The notes: generated from the letters alone by a model not told the origin. Counted from the first letter of the stretch, positions 15,602 through 25,100 are shown. The stretch is 64,000 nucleotides of DNA from Allorhodopirellula solitaria (GCF_007859855.1 NZ_SJPK01000001.1:186001-250000); one strand, 5' to 3'. Numbers and translations are program-made.

Positions 15602-18570
15602 GGTGCTTCTGTATCCTTGATAATCTTGTACTCCGTCTCATGTTCACGGACATATCGCTTGATCCCGCCGACGACGTCAATGCGAGCCTCGAAAGGAGCT
15701 TTTGCAGCGAAAGCCTCAAACTTCGATGAGAATCGGCGTGCCTGTCGCGCACCGCCCAACAAAGACGCGGCTTCCTCTTCGGTCACAGTACCGTGCTTTT
15801 CCAAATGATTGAAGAACTGGCGAACCTGGTCGTTCTCTAATTCGTGAAGCCAGGATCCATCCTCGATTTCATCAACAACAGATTTAGGCGGCGTTTTTTC
15901 GCTCTCTGGTTCGGCCTTTGCCCCCGCACCGCCAACCACCGTCACAGTAAACCGATCGGGGAGCGGCAGCGGCGAGACATCGGCGTCGGCGGCAGGGTGG
16001 TAAAGCTCGACACGCACGCGACCGTCCGATTTACCTTTCAAACGAAAGAACACCTCGAAGGGCGTCCCCACCGTGGCCTCGATCGTGCCACTCTTCAGTT
16101 TCGCACCTCCACCTCGCACTTGGACCAATTCCAGCGACACATCATCGGCTTCCAGTGGTCGTAGTGCAGCGGTCAATTTCAAACCCTCCGAAAATCCCAA
16201 CGAAGCTTGCTCGCTCATGTGAGTCAGGGTCGCCGTGACGCAGTGCATTTCAGCCACCGCTTCTTCCCGCTTTACATCCGTGAACCCGTATCGTTCATTC
16301 TGTCCACCGACGGCAGCGCGGTGGCTGATCGTGACAACCGGGATCAATCGCTCCTGCAACGAGTTCCCACCATGCAAATAGTTCAGCGACTTATTGCCAA
16401 TATCAAACGCCGCCGTCCCCAATGGAAAGAATAAATGTTGGTCACAGCTTTCGTAACCAAGGTCCGAAAGCGGCACGCGAACTTCGCCGTCGTGGTCCGC
16501 CGAAGGTGGACGCAGCACATGTCGGCGTCTCGGATCGACTTTTCGTCCGTGCGATTGAACTTCCGACAATCCGTCGCGAAGCAGGAACCCATGATCGGCG
16601 GTCAACACGAACTGCTTGACGCCCGCCTCACGCAACAATTGCCAAGCCGCACGGATACTTTGCATCGCGTAGTCGAAAACAACTGGCCCCAGATCCTTTT
16701 CACCAGCATCGTCAATCTCTTGGCTGTGCACATAGATCAGCTTCGCACCTGCGATCTTTCGACGAAGCTGCTTGCCATCCAATCCACTGATCTCTTGCAA
16801 CGTCAACATCGGACACGTCCGGCCGCCGACCTTTTCGTGCATCGCCCGTTTTCGGCTGGCCGGATCCTTCACTTGAAACTGACCGGAATGGAAACTGCGC
16901 ACCGAACCGTTCTTCACGTCCGGTTTCATCTTTCCCTTCTGATTCACCGGGGCAAGTGCATTCATGCCCACCGACGTCACCGTAGGTAGCTCCGCCAGCC
17001 GGCCATTCAAGTGGACCGTCGTTGCCTTGGCCGACTCAAACTCGTCCATCAATTCCGTCGCCATTTCAAAGCGAAACGCATCAACAGCAAAGACCGCCAC
17101 GGCATCACCGTCCTTGCACAACGGCACTACCACATCGTCAAAGAAATCGCGTTGACGAAACTCAGGTTTCGGCAAGAACCCGTGGGATTGGCAGAACTGA
17201 TTGAACTCAATCGCCCACGCGTCCGCCCAGTCACGCCACAGCAAACGCATCGCGTCGAGCGGTTGACGAACATCGTAGTAACGCGGCAAGCTGGGGAATA
17301 GCAAGCTCCGTCGCTGTTGTTCCATTTGACGATGGGCGCGATCAACGGCTGCACCCTTGGCAATGTAGATGTCCATCGCCTCGGTCAGGCTATGGAGCTC
17401 GCCAAGGGTCGCTCCCGCCTTCTCGATCGACTCCCCTAGAACCGCTGCCGACAGCAGCAATCGCCACGAGCTTTCCCGTTGTGGGTCTTCCTGCAACCAA
17501 AACGATTCGCCGCTCAGCCGACGATCCGCCCAAGTTCGAGCCACCTCCCATTTCTCTTCCTTGATGGCTTCCAACGTGCCCTCAAAAATCTTTTGCTCTT
17601 CAAACTCAAACGTATCGACTTTACCCAAGTCCTCCGCGCGGGCAGCTATCTTCTCGACTTCTAGGAAGTTCTCCGCATCGTTTGACGTTCGCAGATAGAA
17701 CTTCACATGATTTGTGCGTAAGTAGCAGGCTAGCGAACGGCACGCTTGTTTCAGTGGCGTAGCTAACGTAGACGCATCATTCAATCTTGGATCCACGGGA
17801 TCACGATCCAAGTCATCGACGTACTCGACTGCCATTGCCCACGCAGCGGCAACGAAAGCGATGTCCTTAGGCCCGATCTGGGACTCGTCGCGTTGGCTTT
17901 CGCGAAGCAGATCAGTTCGCCAGTCGCCGGGCAGTCCTAAGGTCGCTCCCAAGCGATTCCAGATCGGTTTTAAATCCGCACCGTCATCCACTCGGTCGGC
18001 GACGGAATCCGGCATCGGGTTCGCGCTCAGCAGATCATCCAGCAACGCTTCCGCCGACAAAGCATGCAATTGGCCAGCGACCGAATTGCCCCCCGATCGC
18101 AACATGTCACAAAACCACTCGTCGGCGGCGACCAGCGATTTCTCGCCTTCAGTCAAGAACGCTTTGATTTGTTCAGGCGTTACTTTTCCCGTTGCAGTTT
18201 CCGTCACCAAGGTCGAATAGCGCTTTTCAAAACGGCGGCCGGCCAGACACAGTTCCAAGATCGGAGTCTGCTTCACCGATTCCTGGTTGAATCCCGGCAT
18301 GTGAATGACCATCGGATGGCGACTGGGCGAGCTGCTGACCATTCGCAGGTCAAACAGCAATTGCAAATGGCTGCCTCGGAAAGCATGCACTACATACGGC
18401 AACTTGCCATCGGCCTGCATCTGCGTGAGCGAGTCGACAAAGTCGGTGTAGATGCTGCCGGCGTCCAACCAAATAACAATGTCATGTTGGACTATCAATG
18501 CGCGCAACTCCGACTCCAGAGCTTTGGAGACGGGGCCGTGACGTCGCGCGGTTGTGAGTGTATCCGTCAT
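15598..18570 (-). CDS. pglZ: BREX alkaline-phosphatase-fold protein PglZ
   Basis: A protein of 990 residues. In the N-terminal part VIWLDAGSIYTDFVDSL resembles the start of BREX PglZ proteins. The alkaline phosphatase fold metal motifs are in the middle: VAVFAVDAFRFEMATEL (catalytic Asp) and FVLTADHGFLLRDG (DHG). The C-terminus is a long beta/helical extension ending in an acidic tail. I chose the ATG at 18570 because it forms a 4-base ATGA overlap with the stop of the pglX stump; an in-frame ATG at 18594 would lie deeper inside pglX. Length and order (pglX-pglZ-brxD-brxHI, no pglY between) fit BREX type 6 better than type 2. The partner methyltransferase is truncated. Confidence 0.87.
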   Translation of the reverse strand: MTDTLTTARRHGPVSKALESELRALIVQHDIVIWLDAGSIYTDFVDSLTQMQADGKLPYVVHAFRGSHLQLLFDLRMVSSSPSRHPMVIHMPGFNQESVKQTPILELCLAGRRFEKRYSTLVTETATGKVTPEQIKAFLTEGEKSLVAADEWFCDMLRSGGNSVAGQLHALSAEALLDDLLSANPMPDSVADRVDDGADLKPIWNRLGATLGLPGDWRTDLLRESQRDESQIGPKDIAFVAAAWAMAVEYVDDLDRDPVDPRLNDASTLATPLKQACRSLACYLRTNHVKFYLRTSNDAENFLEVEKIAARAEDLGKVDTFEFEEQKIFEGTLEAIKEEKWEVARTWADRRLSGESFWLQEDPQRESSWRLLLSAAVLGESIEKAGATLGELHSLTEAMDIYIAKGAAVDRAHRQMEQQRRSLLFPSLPRYYDVRQPLDAMRLLWRDWADAWAIEFNQFCQSHGFLPKPEFRQRDFFDDVVVPLCKDGDAVAVFAVDAFRFEMATELMDEFESAKATTVHLNGRLAELPTVTSVGMNALAPVNQKGKMKPDVKNGSVRSFHSGQFQVKDPASRKRAMHEKVGGRTCPMLTLQEISGLDGKQLRRKIAGAKLIYVHSQEIDDAGEKDLGPVVFDYAMQSIRAAWQLLREAGVKQFVLTADHGFLLRDGLSEVQSHGRKVDPRRRHVLRPPSADHDGEVRVPLSDLGYESCDQHLFFPLGTAAFDIGNKSLNYLHGGNSLQERLIPVVTISHRAAVGGQNERYGFTDVKREEAVAEMHCVTATLTHMSEQASLGFSEGLKLTAALRPLEADDVSLELVQVRGGGAKLKSGTIEATVGTPFEVFFRLKGKSDGRVRVELYHPAADADVSPLPLPDRFTVTVVGGAGAKAEPESEKTPPKSVVDEIEDGSWLHELENDQVRQFFNHLEKHGTVTEEEAASLLGGARQARRFSSKFEAFAAKAPFEARIDVVGGIKRYVREHETEYKIIKDTEAP

Positions 18571-19412
18571 GCTTCCTCGACCGCCTCCTGCCATCCGACC
18601 AAGTAGCCCGAGTCGCCGCCGCGGTTTTGGAGCAGCTTGTTGCGGCCCGTGGCTTTTTGAGGAGTTCCTTTCAGCAGCGCAGCGCGGGCGGCTTCTTCGT
18701 CGGGGGCGATCAGGCGGAAGCCGAATTCTTGTTTCTTGATGATGCGGGTTTCCATGTCCCAGCAGGCTTCAGCCTCGACGGACCAGAGACCGGGTTCGAG
18801 GATCGTCAGTTCGCGGAGAATTTTTCCTTCGGTGTCTTTGCGGCGGCGGTGAATTTCTTTCTCGATCGCCGCGATGGCTTCGAGTGGTTCGTCCCGGAGG
18901 TAGGCGGCGCGATGTTCGGTGTCGCCTCCGTCGCCACGGTAGGGAGTCTCTTCGATGCGGAAGTCGGGGGCGATTTCATCTTGCAGACGCAGTTCCCATG
19001 CCCAGGCTCGGGCCGGGTGGTATTTCCAGAAGCAACCGTGTGCGACGCCCAGGGATGGATCCTCTTGGCATTTCTCGTCGACGCGCGTCGGCCAATATCG
19101 CATCGCCAAATGCGACCAGTCGTAATCCTTGTTGCCTTTGGGATTGGCCAGGGCGAGTTGCTTCCACCACTTCTTGGGATCTTTCCATTGCGGATCGAGC
19201 AGCGGCCACAGGGCGGCGCTGTTGATCATCACACCGTCGTCCAGATCGGGATCGTAGCGGGCGTCAACATCACGCTTCGGGCATGCTTCGTCGGTAGGCG
19301 GCGGACCTTGTTCGCTGCACTGCTTCACCATGGCGATAAACTCATCGAGTTCTTCTTTCCACGCCTTCACCTTGGCGAAGCGGGCGTCAGTATCCTTGGT
19401 TCTTCTCGGAAT
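18567..19412 (-). pseudogene. pglX: BREX methyltransferase PglX, C-terminal stump
   Basis: An open frame without its own start covers the last 280 or so residues of PglX. Readable segments are ARFAKVKAWKEELDEFI, DLDDGVMINSAALWPLLDPQ, DYDWSHLAMRYWPTRVDEKC and LGVAHGCFWKYHPARAWAWE, all at the C-terminal end of the family. The usual 800-900 residues before this, including the adenine methyltransferase motifs (NPPY), are absent. The frame closes upstream at a stop at 19413-19415, just where IS-like sequence begins. A GTG at 19370 could start a fragment but there is no catalytic domain. Without a full PglX elsewhere, this BREX system cannot modify its own DNA. Confidence 0.8.
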
Positions 19413-19458
19413 TTAGTGGCAGATAGCCGATTTTAGCTGGTTTTTGTAAACTGGTGGG

Positions 19459-19545
19459 ATGAACAGTCTCAACGAACATTACCGTGATCTTCTTGGCCTC
19501 GATGATTCTTGGACAGTGTCCAAGGGGCTGGCTCAGCAGCGAAGT
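19459..19545 (+). mobile_element. Fragment of an ISL3-like transposase start
   Basis: An ATG at 19459 opens MNSLNEHYRDLLGLDDSWTV, which resembles the N-terminus of ISL3-type transposases. The similarity ends near 19530, and the following sequence belongs to a different IS. The frame then stops before any catalytic domain. No terminal inverted repeat could be identified with confidence. Confidence 0.45.
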
Positions 19546-20155
19546 GCAATCACGTCGAGCCAAAGATCAGAAGTTGATTGTCTTGATGGATGGGCAGGAG
19601 GCATTGTGGGACACCTCAGCGATGCACTTTTGTGATGAACAAACCGTCGAGATACTCGATTTTTTGCACGTAGCGGTTTACGTTTGGGCAGCCGCAGCGT
19701 TGTTTCACCAGAGCAGTGAGATGAAAGAGGCTTTCACCTACGATCGTCTGGCACGGTTACTTGCTGGCGACGTCAAGGGCGTCATCCGAGGCTTGCGTCG
19801 CATGGGTTCGCTCCACACGCTCGCCGGAGAATCCGCAGAGGATTGCGCACGAATCACGGGGTATCTTGAAAAGCACGCTGCGAGAATGAAGTACGATGAG
19901 TACCTCGCAATGGGCTACCCCATTTGCTCTGGCGTGATTGAAGGCGCGTGTCGGCACTTAGTGAAAGATCGAATGGAACGCAGTGGGATGCGTTGGTCTC
20001 TTGAGGGTGCTCGAAGCATGCTGCATGTTCGAGCCGCATATCAAAGCGATTACTGGAACCAATTCCATGACGAACGCAAAGCAAAGATCATAGACCGCAC
20101 ACACACCAACCGATCTCTTGTCGCACCCTACAGACCGCCGGCACTCGCGTGTTGA
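19546..20155 (+). mobile_element. ISKra4-like transposase, C-terminal remnant
   Basis: The frame reads QKLIVLMDGQEALWDTSAMH, EILDFLHVAVYVWAAAALFH, YPICSGVIEGACRHLVKDRM and ERSGMRWSLEGARSMLHVRA, ending RSLVAPYRPPALAC. This is the C-terminal half of an ISKra4-type DDE transposase. The first half is missing, with the frame opened by foreign sequence (19484-19545), so it is not active. It marks the break between the BREX genes and the type I operon. A palindrome (GACCGGCGGAACGCCGGTC, 20154-20172) just after the stop may be part of the IS end. Confidence 0.8.
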
Positions 20156-20601
20156 CCGGCGGAACGCCGGTCACACCCTTTGGTCTGTCATGATGAGGGT
20201 GCTCAATGCCGAAGGATTGTGGACCCTCTCATGATAGAAAACCAGCAAAATTTTGGCAGTCCACGACTCGCCACAATCATGGCGAAGTGCTAGCAAATGC
20301 CGACCCCGCAAAACACGGCGTTTTTAACGCCGCCGGGAATCGCTGGCCTTTTGCTGAGTCATATCAAGCACCCAGTGGAGGGGCTGTTGTCACCGGTCCG
20401 GTCATTGCAGCAGTTGCTCTCACCGCTCCTCACGACCACCGAAGCGTGTGCCAGTTTTACTCATTGCCAATCTGGGAGCGAATGCCACCCAGCTACGTTG
20501 CCGCCCAGTAGCCACAGATCGATTCTGCCTTGCGCTAGCACATGTTTGGAGTTTCGCGACTTGGAGATCCAGCGGGCAACCTGCCACGCCTCTCCGCTCG
20601 C
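20156..20601. other. Intergenic stretch after IS remnant
   Basis: No gene is supported. The stretch contains a hairpin near 20310-20333 (AACACGGCGTTTTTAACGCC region) and otherwise nothing I can name. It probably includes old IS or island debris. Confidence 0.4.
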
Positions 20602-23600
20602 TCAGGCTCCCTTGGCCAACAACAAATCGAAAATCACTCGCTGGAACTTCGCGGCTAGCTCCGGATTGTTGAGGTACTGGGTCATCTGGTTCTGGTGCGC
20701 CTCGCTGCTGCTCATCACCGCGTCGTCGAGTGCTTCGGCGAAATCGCCCAGCAATGCTTGTTCGGGCGAGTTGTTGGCGATCTGATCCATGACTCGGTCG
20801 TTCTCTCGGACTTTGTCGCGGATGGTGTATGCGTAGTTGATGATGTCTTGATCCGTGAGACCGTCGGTGATGAACAATTCGTTCAGCCGAGCAATGATCT
20901 CAGAGAGCCAAAGTTCTTCCTTCGACTTCGACTTGCCCGACCCGATGTCGGTGCCAACCTGCAGGCCCTCGGCACCCTCTTTGACCAGTTGCAGGTCCTG
21001 CTGCTTGATCTTTGAGAGGCGATAGTGGGTCATGTCGACGGAGGTTAGGTCGATGGGCTCGTCGCTAGGGGCCTCTTCGCGAAGGAGGGGGGCGAGGTGG
21101 CGGGCGTACAGGTTCAGCTTTTCCAAGTCGGTGCTGTCGTAGTCGACGATTTGCGACATGAACTCGTAGTATCGAGTGAACGAGATGAGATCGGCGCGGA
21201 AGATCCCTAGCTCGTCGAGCCTCTTCTTGGCCTCCTTCATTTCGGTTTCAGCGTTCGCGATGAAAGTGGGGTCGCCGAGTTTCTTGGCGTGCCCAAACAG
21301 TTTCCGGTGTTTCTCAAAATCGGCTCTCGCTGCCTGGGATCTCGACTGCCACCGATCCACTGCCGGGCGGCACACGTTACTGATCGCGGCATTGCTCTTG
21401 CTCTTGACGAAGTAGACCTCGCTGAATTGGCAGACCTCGGTCCAAAGGAAAATGCCCGTTGCTCGTAGTTTGTTGTATAAATCCCAGATCAGATTGGGAT
21501 CAGAGACATCGAGCAGCGAGGCGGTTTCGTAGTACTCTTGAAACGCTGCGAGGACATCGGCGGGTTCGTTGTAGAAGTCGAGAACGTACGTGTCTTGTTT
21601 ACCGGGGAAGGTGCGGTTGAGACGCGATAGGGTTTGCACGCACTCCAGTCCGCCGAGTTTCTTGTCGACGTACATGGCACAGAGTTTGGGTTGATCGAAA
21701 CCGGTTTGGAACTTCTTGGCGACGATCATCACGTGGTACTCGCCAGTATCGAATGCCTTGCGGAGATCGCGCCCCTTCAAGTCCGGGTTCATGCTGCCCT
21801 CGGTGAACTTCTCGCCGAGCAGTCCTGCCGCGTTGGGATCATCAGTGTGGAACTCGACTTCGCCTGAGAACGCGACCAGTGCCGCCAAGTGGCTGTACTT
21901 CTTCTTTTTGATGTACTTATCGAACTCGACCTTGTACCTCACCGCTTCCTTTCGTGAGCCCGTGACGACCATCGCTTTGGCGTGCCCGTTGAGCAGCCCC
22001 ATCACGGTTTGCCGGTAGTGCTCGACGATCGCCTTGACCTTCTGCGCGATGTTATGATCGTGCAGGCGGACCCATTGGCCGAGTCGAACTTTGGCTTTCT
22101 TGGCGTCGACCTCGTAGTCGGGCTTGGCAACTTTCTGCGCCAGGTTATAGGCGACCTTGTAACTGGTGTAGTTCTTCAGCACGTCCAGGATATAGCCCTC
22201 CTCGATCGCCTGTCGCATGCTGTAGACGTGGAACGCCTTGGGCTTGTTTCGCTTCGACGGCGGTTCGTCTGGTTTGGGAAGGCGACCGAATAACTCCAGC
22301 GTCTTGCTCTTGGGGGTCGCCGTGAATGCGTAGTAGCTGAGGTTGGCCGAACCCTTGCGAGCTTCCACACTGGCGATCACGGCATCTTCGCAGGTGATCT
22401 CGACGTCTTCATCCGACGCCTCGGTCATCAGCACTTCCTTCAGCTTGCCCGCCGTGCGGCCAGACTGCGAGCTGTGGGCTTCGTCGGCGATGATGGCGTA
22501 GTTCCGCTCTTTCAGGCTGACGCTGTTCTCGATCGCCTTGAGCACGTGAGGGAATGTCTGAATCGTCACGATCACGATGGGCTGACTACTCTCCAGAGCA
22601 GCTGCCAGCTTCTCAGACTTGCTGCCTTGTCCCTCTTGTCGGTTGATCCGACCGACAACGCCGTCGGCATGTTCAAACTGATAGATCGTATCCTGCAGCT
22701 GATCGTCTAGTACCGTGCGATCGGTGACGACGATCACGCTGTGGAAAACCTTCTCGCCAGCGTCATCGTAAAGTGACGACAACTGGTGCGCCGTCCACGC
22801 GATGCTGTTGGACTTGCCGCTGCCGGCACTGTGCTGGACCAAGTACTTGTGACCGGGACCTTCGTCGTGGCTGGAGCGGATCAGGCGGCGGACAAGATCC
22901 CACTGGTGATAGCGAGGGAAGATCAGCTTTTCTTTCTTCGACTTCCGACCGTCCCATGCTTCCTCGGTGTCGATTTCCAGGTGGATGAACCTGCCAATGA
23001 TCTGTAGCAGGTTTTCCGGTGCCAGCACTTCGTTCCACAAATAGCCGGTGGCGTACGCGTCAACGTCCTCGGGCGTGTCATTGCCTGAGCCACCCTCCTT
23101 GGTCCCCTTGTTGAATGGCAGGAACGTGGTTGCGTCACCCTGCAGCCGCGTCGTCATGGCGGCTTCGTACTGGCTGACGGCAAAGTGGACCAACGCACCG
23201 CGTTTGAATGTCAGCAGCGGTTCGGGCTTGTTCGTTTCCGGATCTTTGGGAAGTCGGGTTTTGCGGTACTGTTTCTTGGCATTCTCGATCGCCTGCTTGA
23301 ACTCACTCTTCAGCTCCATCGTGGCCACGGGAATGCCGTTGACGAACAGCGTCAAATCGATTCGCCACTTTTTGGCTTGTTTAGCGTCATCATGGTAACC
23401 CGACGCGTGAGCGAGGGACTTGTGACCGTCATCATGGTAACCCGACGCATGAGCGAGGGACTCGTGACCGTCATCATCGCAACCCGACGCGTGAGCGAGG
23501 GGCTCGTCGGTGGATACCCCGTCGGCTGGTTCTATCCCTCGCTTACGCATCGGGTTACCATTGCTAGCTGTCCACGGGCTGTAAACCAGCTCGGGAACGA

Positions 23601-24003
23601 CTCTCAGAATATTGCCCTCGTACATGGCGAGCGTATCGGGGTTCAGTCCGTGCTCCGGTTTGAACTGGCACATCTTGAACGAAGCCGATTTGTCACGCAG
23701 TTCGTGCCTCAGCACACCGAGGGTGCCGTAGGTGCGAAGCGATTTATCGCTGGCATGCGGATCGGCTTTGGAGAGCTGAGCAGCGAGCTTGTCGATGAAG
23801 GCCTGCTCGGCACCGCTGGGGTACAATTGCTCGTACTTCTCCCAGGCCTTGGACTGGGTCGACTTGACGTACTCCAGGCAATCCTCGATGTAGAGAGCCA
23901 GCTTGCGATCGTACTTTGCCGGGTCTCCGAGTTTCCAACCGCCCGACACCATCTGGTCAATGATGTCCTGCTGGAAAGCGGCTTCTTTGGCGTCAGCGTT
24001 CAT
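20602..24003 (-). CDS. hsdR: Type I restriction enzyme, R subunit HsdR
   Basis: A protein of 1133 residues. After an N-terminal part comes the nuclease core, where WRIDLTLFVNG (D216) and VATMELK (E230, K232) form the PD-(D/E)xK site. Walker A is VQHSAGSGKSNSIAW, the DEAH motif is AIIADEAHSSQ, and the motif VI region is FQTGFDQPKLCAMYVDKKLG with SRLNRTFPGK. The C-terminus is helical. The ATG at 24003 is preferred over 24051 because MNADAKEAAF is the natural start. Residues about 149-205 (NPMRKRG, then three SLAHASG-type units) are an in-frame insertion made of palindromic repeats, just before the nuclease core. It is the last gene of the operon hsdM-hsdS-RAYT-hsdR. Whether the insertion affects activity is not known. 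Confidence 0.9.
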   Translation of the reverse strand: MNADAKEAAFQQDIIDQMVSGGWKLGDPAKYDRKLALYIEDCLEYVKSTQSKAWEKYEQLYPSGAEQAFIDKLAAQLSKADPHASDKSLRTYGTLGVLRHELRDKSASFKMCQFKPEHGLNPDTLAMYEGNILRVVPELVYSPWTASNGNPMRKRGIEPADGVSTDEPLAHASGCDDDGHESLAHASGYHDDGHKSLAHASGYHDDAKQAKKWRIDLTLFVNGIPVATMELKSEFKQAIENAKKQYRKTRLPKDPETNKPEPLLTFKRGALVHFAVSQYEAAMTTRLQGDATTFLPFNKGTKEGGSGNDTPEDVDAYATGYLWNEVLAPENLLQIIGRFIHLEIDTEEAWDGRKSKKEKLIFPRYHQWDLVRRLIRSSHDEGPGHKYLVQHSAGSGKSNSIAWTAHQLSSLYDDAGEKVFHSVIVVTDRTVLDDQLQDTIYQFEHADGVVGRINRQEGQGSKSEKLAAALESSQPIVIVTIQTFPHVLKAIENSVSLKERNYAIIADEAHSSQSGRTAGKLKEVLMTEASDEDVEITCEDAVIASVEARKGSANLSYYAFTATPKSKTLELFGRLPKPDEPPSKRNKPKAFHVYSMRQAIEEGYILDVLKNYTSYKVAYNLAQKVAKPDYEVDAKKAKVRLGQWVRLHDHNIAQKVKAIVEHYRQTVMGLLNGHAKAMVVTGSRKEAVRYKVEFDKYIKKKKYSHLAALVAFSGEVEFHTDDPNAAGLLGEKFTEGSMNPDLKGRDLRKAFDTGEYHVMIVAKKFQTGFDQPKLCAMYVDKKLGGLECVQTLSRLNRTFPGKQDTYVLDFYNEPADVLAAFQEYYETASLLDVSDPNLIWDLYNKLRATGIFLWTEVCQFSEVYFVKSKSNAAISNVCRPAVDRWQSRSQAARADFEKHRKLFGHAKKLGDPTFIANAETEMKEAKKRLDELGIFRADLISFTRYYEFMSQIVDYDSTDLEKLNLYARHLAPLLREEAPSDEPIDLTSVDMTHYRLSKIKQQDLQLVKEGAEGLQVGTDIGSGKSKSKEELWLSEIIARLNELFITDGLTDQDIINYAYTIRDKVRENDRVMDQIANNSPEQALLGDFAEALDDAVMSSSEAHQNQMTQYLNNPELAAKFQRVIFDLLLAKGA
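23394..23561. repeat. REP-like palindromes inserted in hsdR
   Basis: Three direct copies of the motif that starts GGTAACCCGACGCGTGAGCG lie at 23394-23416, 23436-23458 (GCATGAG variant) and 23479-23500 (GCAACCC variant), followed by one inverted copy at 23537-23560. Spacing between direct copies is about 42 bases. They are in frame with hsdR and give SLAHASGY-type peptides, and NPMRKRG for the inverted one. Confidence 0.92.
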
Positions 24004-24463
24004 TCCGCTCTTCGGTTGGTTAGGGTGGTGCGTGGGGCGGCTGACAGCCAATGGCTAATCTTTCGCCGGGTTTTGCAATTCACTTGACGTTGATCGTCCG
24101 ATGACCGATACTCAGGTTGACCCTGTCGCTCTCGAAGGCTCAAGTTCCACTTGGGGCACGCCGCAAGGCATAGTGAGTACGGGGTTTTTTTCTGCGCCGA
24201 TCGTGCTCATGGTTTCGTCCGGGTCATGTCGCGTCCATGGTAACCCGCAGCGTGAGCAAGGATTCCCATGTAAGCAGGACGGCAAAAATTATTTCCGCAG
24301 AATGAATCGCAATGCTTTCTGGTAACCCGACGCGTCAGCGAGGATTCACGCCGAGTTCCTCGCTCACGCGTCGGGTTACCATCAGATGTTCCGCAGAATA
24401 AATTGGCCATACCTGCTTAACCCGCAGCGTGAGCAAGGATTCCCAGACGAGTCTGTTCCTCGC
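24004..24463. repeat. REP/BIME cluster between hsdR and the RAYT-like gene
   Basis: This noncoding stretch holds a variant unit at 24239-24261 (GGTAACCCGCAGCGTGAGCA), a perfect inverted pair at 24321-24343 and 24358-24380, a further variant at 24418-24440, and an inverted copy at about 24460-24482 that reaches the end of the RAYT-like gene. The inverted pair can fold into a hairpin with a loop of 14 bases. No other gene is present. Confidence 0.85.
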
Positions 24464-24940
24464 TTACGCGTCGGGCTCCCAGTCTTGTCCATCGAGTGTG
24501 TAGCAGACGACTTGGCTGAGCCCTTCGTTGTCAAACACCCAGCGAATGCTACCACGATCAGCCCACCAATTCTCCGTGGCTTGTGGCATCGAGTTCTCTT
24601 TCAGACGACGCGTACACCACGCTTTCAAATCGCCTCTCACTTTCTTCGGTGGAGTCTCAAACGCACCGATGACCGCATGCATGTGGTTTGTCCGACAATT
24701 GACGGCGTGACAAACCCACTTGCGATGGACGCACGTTTCGCGGACCTGAGACTCGACAATTTGACGTTGGTCATCATGGAGGATTTTTGCGTCTTCCGTC
24801 ATTTTCGCTGCGGCTTCAAGTTCCCGCACAGGATCCGGCAATTGCCAACCTTTGTGATATTCGACCCAACCACGTTGATCCCCTGGAAGCCAAGTCCCGT
24901 AGGTTGCTACGGTGATAAAGAACGCAATCGGACTATCCAT
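24464..24940 (-). CDS. RAYT-like HUH protein (REP-associated transposase family)
   Basis: A protein of 158 residues that reads as a member of the IS200/TnpA_REP-like (Y1) family. It starts with PIAFFITVATYGTWLPGDQR, a pattern I associate with planctomycete RAYT relatives. The HUH motif is NCRTNHMHAVIGAF (H-M-H). The region where the catalytic tyrosine should stand reads DLKAWCTRRLKENS, with no Tyr at the usual place. It ends in VVCYTLDGQDWEPDA. The ATG at 24940 was chosen; a TTG lies one codon upstream. It sits between hsdS and hsdR on the same strand, with REP-like palindromes on both sides (24239-24482 and 24955-25092), the typical gene-plus-REP arrangement. It may copy or spread those repeats, or be a domesticated relative. 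Confidence 0.75.
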   Translation of the reverse strand: MDSPIAFFITVATYGTWLPGDQRGWVEYHKGWQLPDPVRELEAAAKMTEDAKILHDDQRQIVESQVRETCVHRKWVCHAVNCRTNHMHAVIGAFETPPKKVRGDLKAWCTRRLKENSMPQATENWWADRGSIRWVFDNEGLSQVVCYTLDGQDWEPDA

Positions 24941-24954
24941 CAACCATTTCCCCT

Positions 24955-25092
24955 GGTACCTCGACGCGTAAGCGAGGCGGGCTTCATGGTAACCCGACGC
25001 GTGAGCGAGGCGGCCTTCATGGTAACCCGACGCGTGAGCGAGGCGGGCATGGGATCGATGTCGGTAGATCCTCGCTGACGCGTCGGGTTACC
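24955..25092. repeat. REP/BIME cluster between the RAYT-like gene and hsdS
   Basis: Units at 24955-24977 (variant with GGTACCTCGACGCGTAAGCG), 24989-25011 and 25020-25042 are in direct order. An inverted unit at 25070-25092 closes the cluster. The spacing of the last two direct units is 31 bases. Together with 24239-24482, this brackets the RAYT-like gene. Confidence 0.9.
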
Positions 25093-25100
25093 ATTAGCGT

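Noticed and set aside
12159-18570. DISARM or type 1 BREX
   Set aside because: No drmA/B/C, and brxD plus an Lhr-like helicase with pglX directly before pglZ fit type 6 (or 2) rather than type 1.
23394-23561. CRISPR-like regular repeats in hsdR
   Set aside because: Units are palindromic, translated and of variable spacing, with no cas genes nearby; these are REP-like elements.
20602-24003. hsdR as pseudogene because of the repeat cluster
   Set aside because: The frame stays open through the repeats and all nuclease and helicase motifs are kept; an insertion in a tolerant site is more likely.
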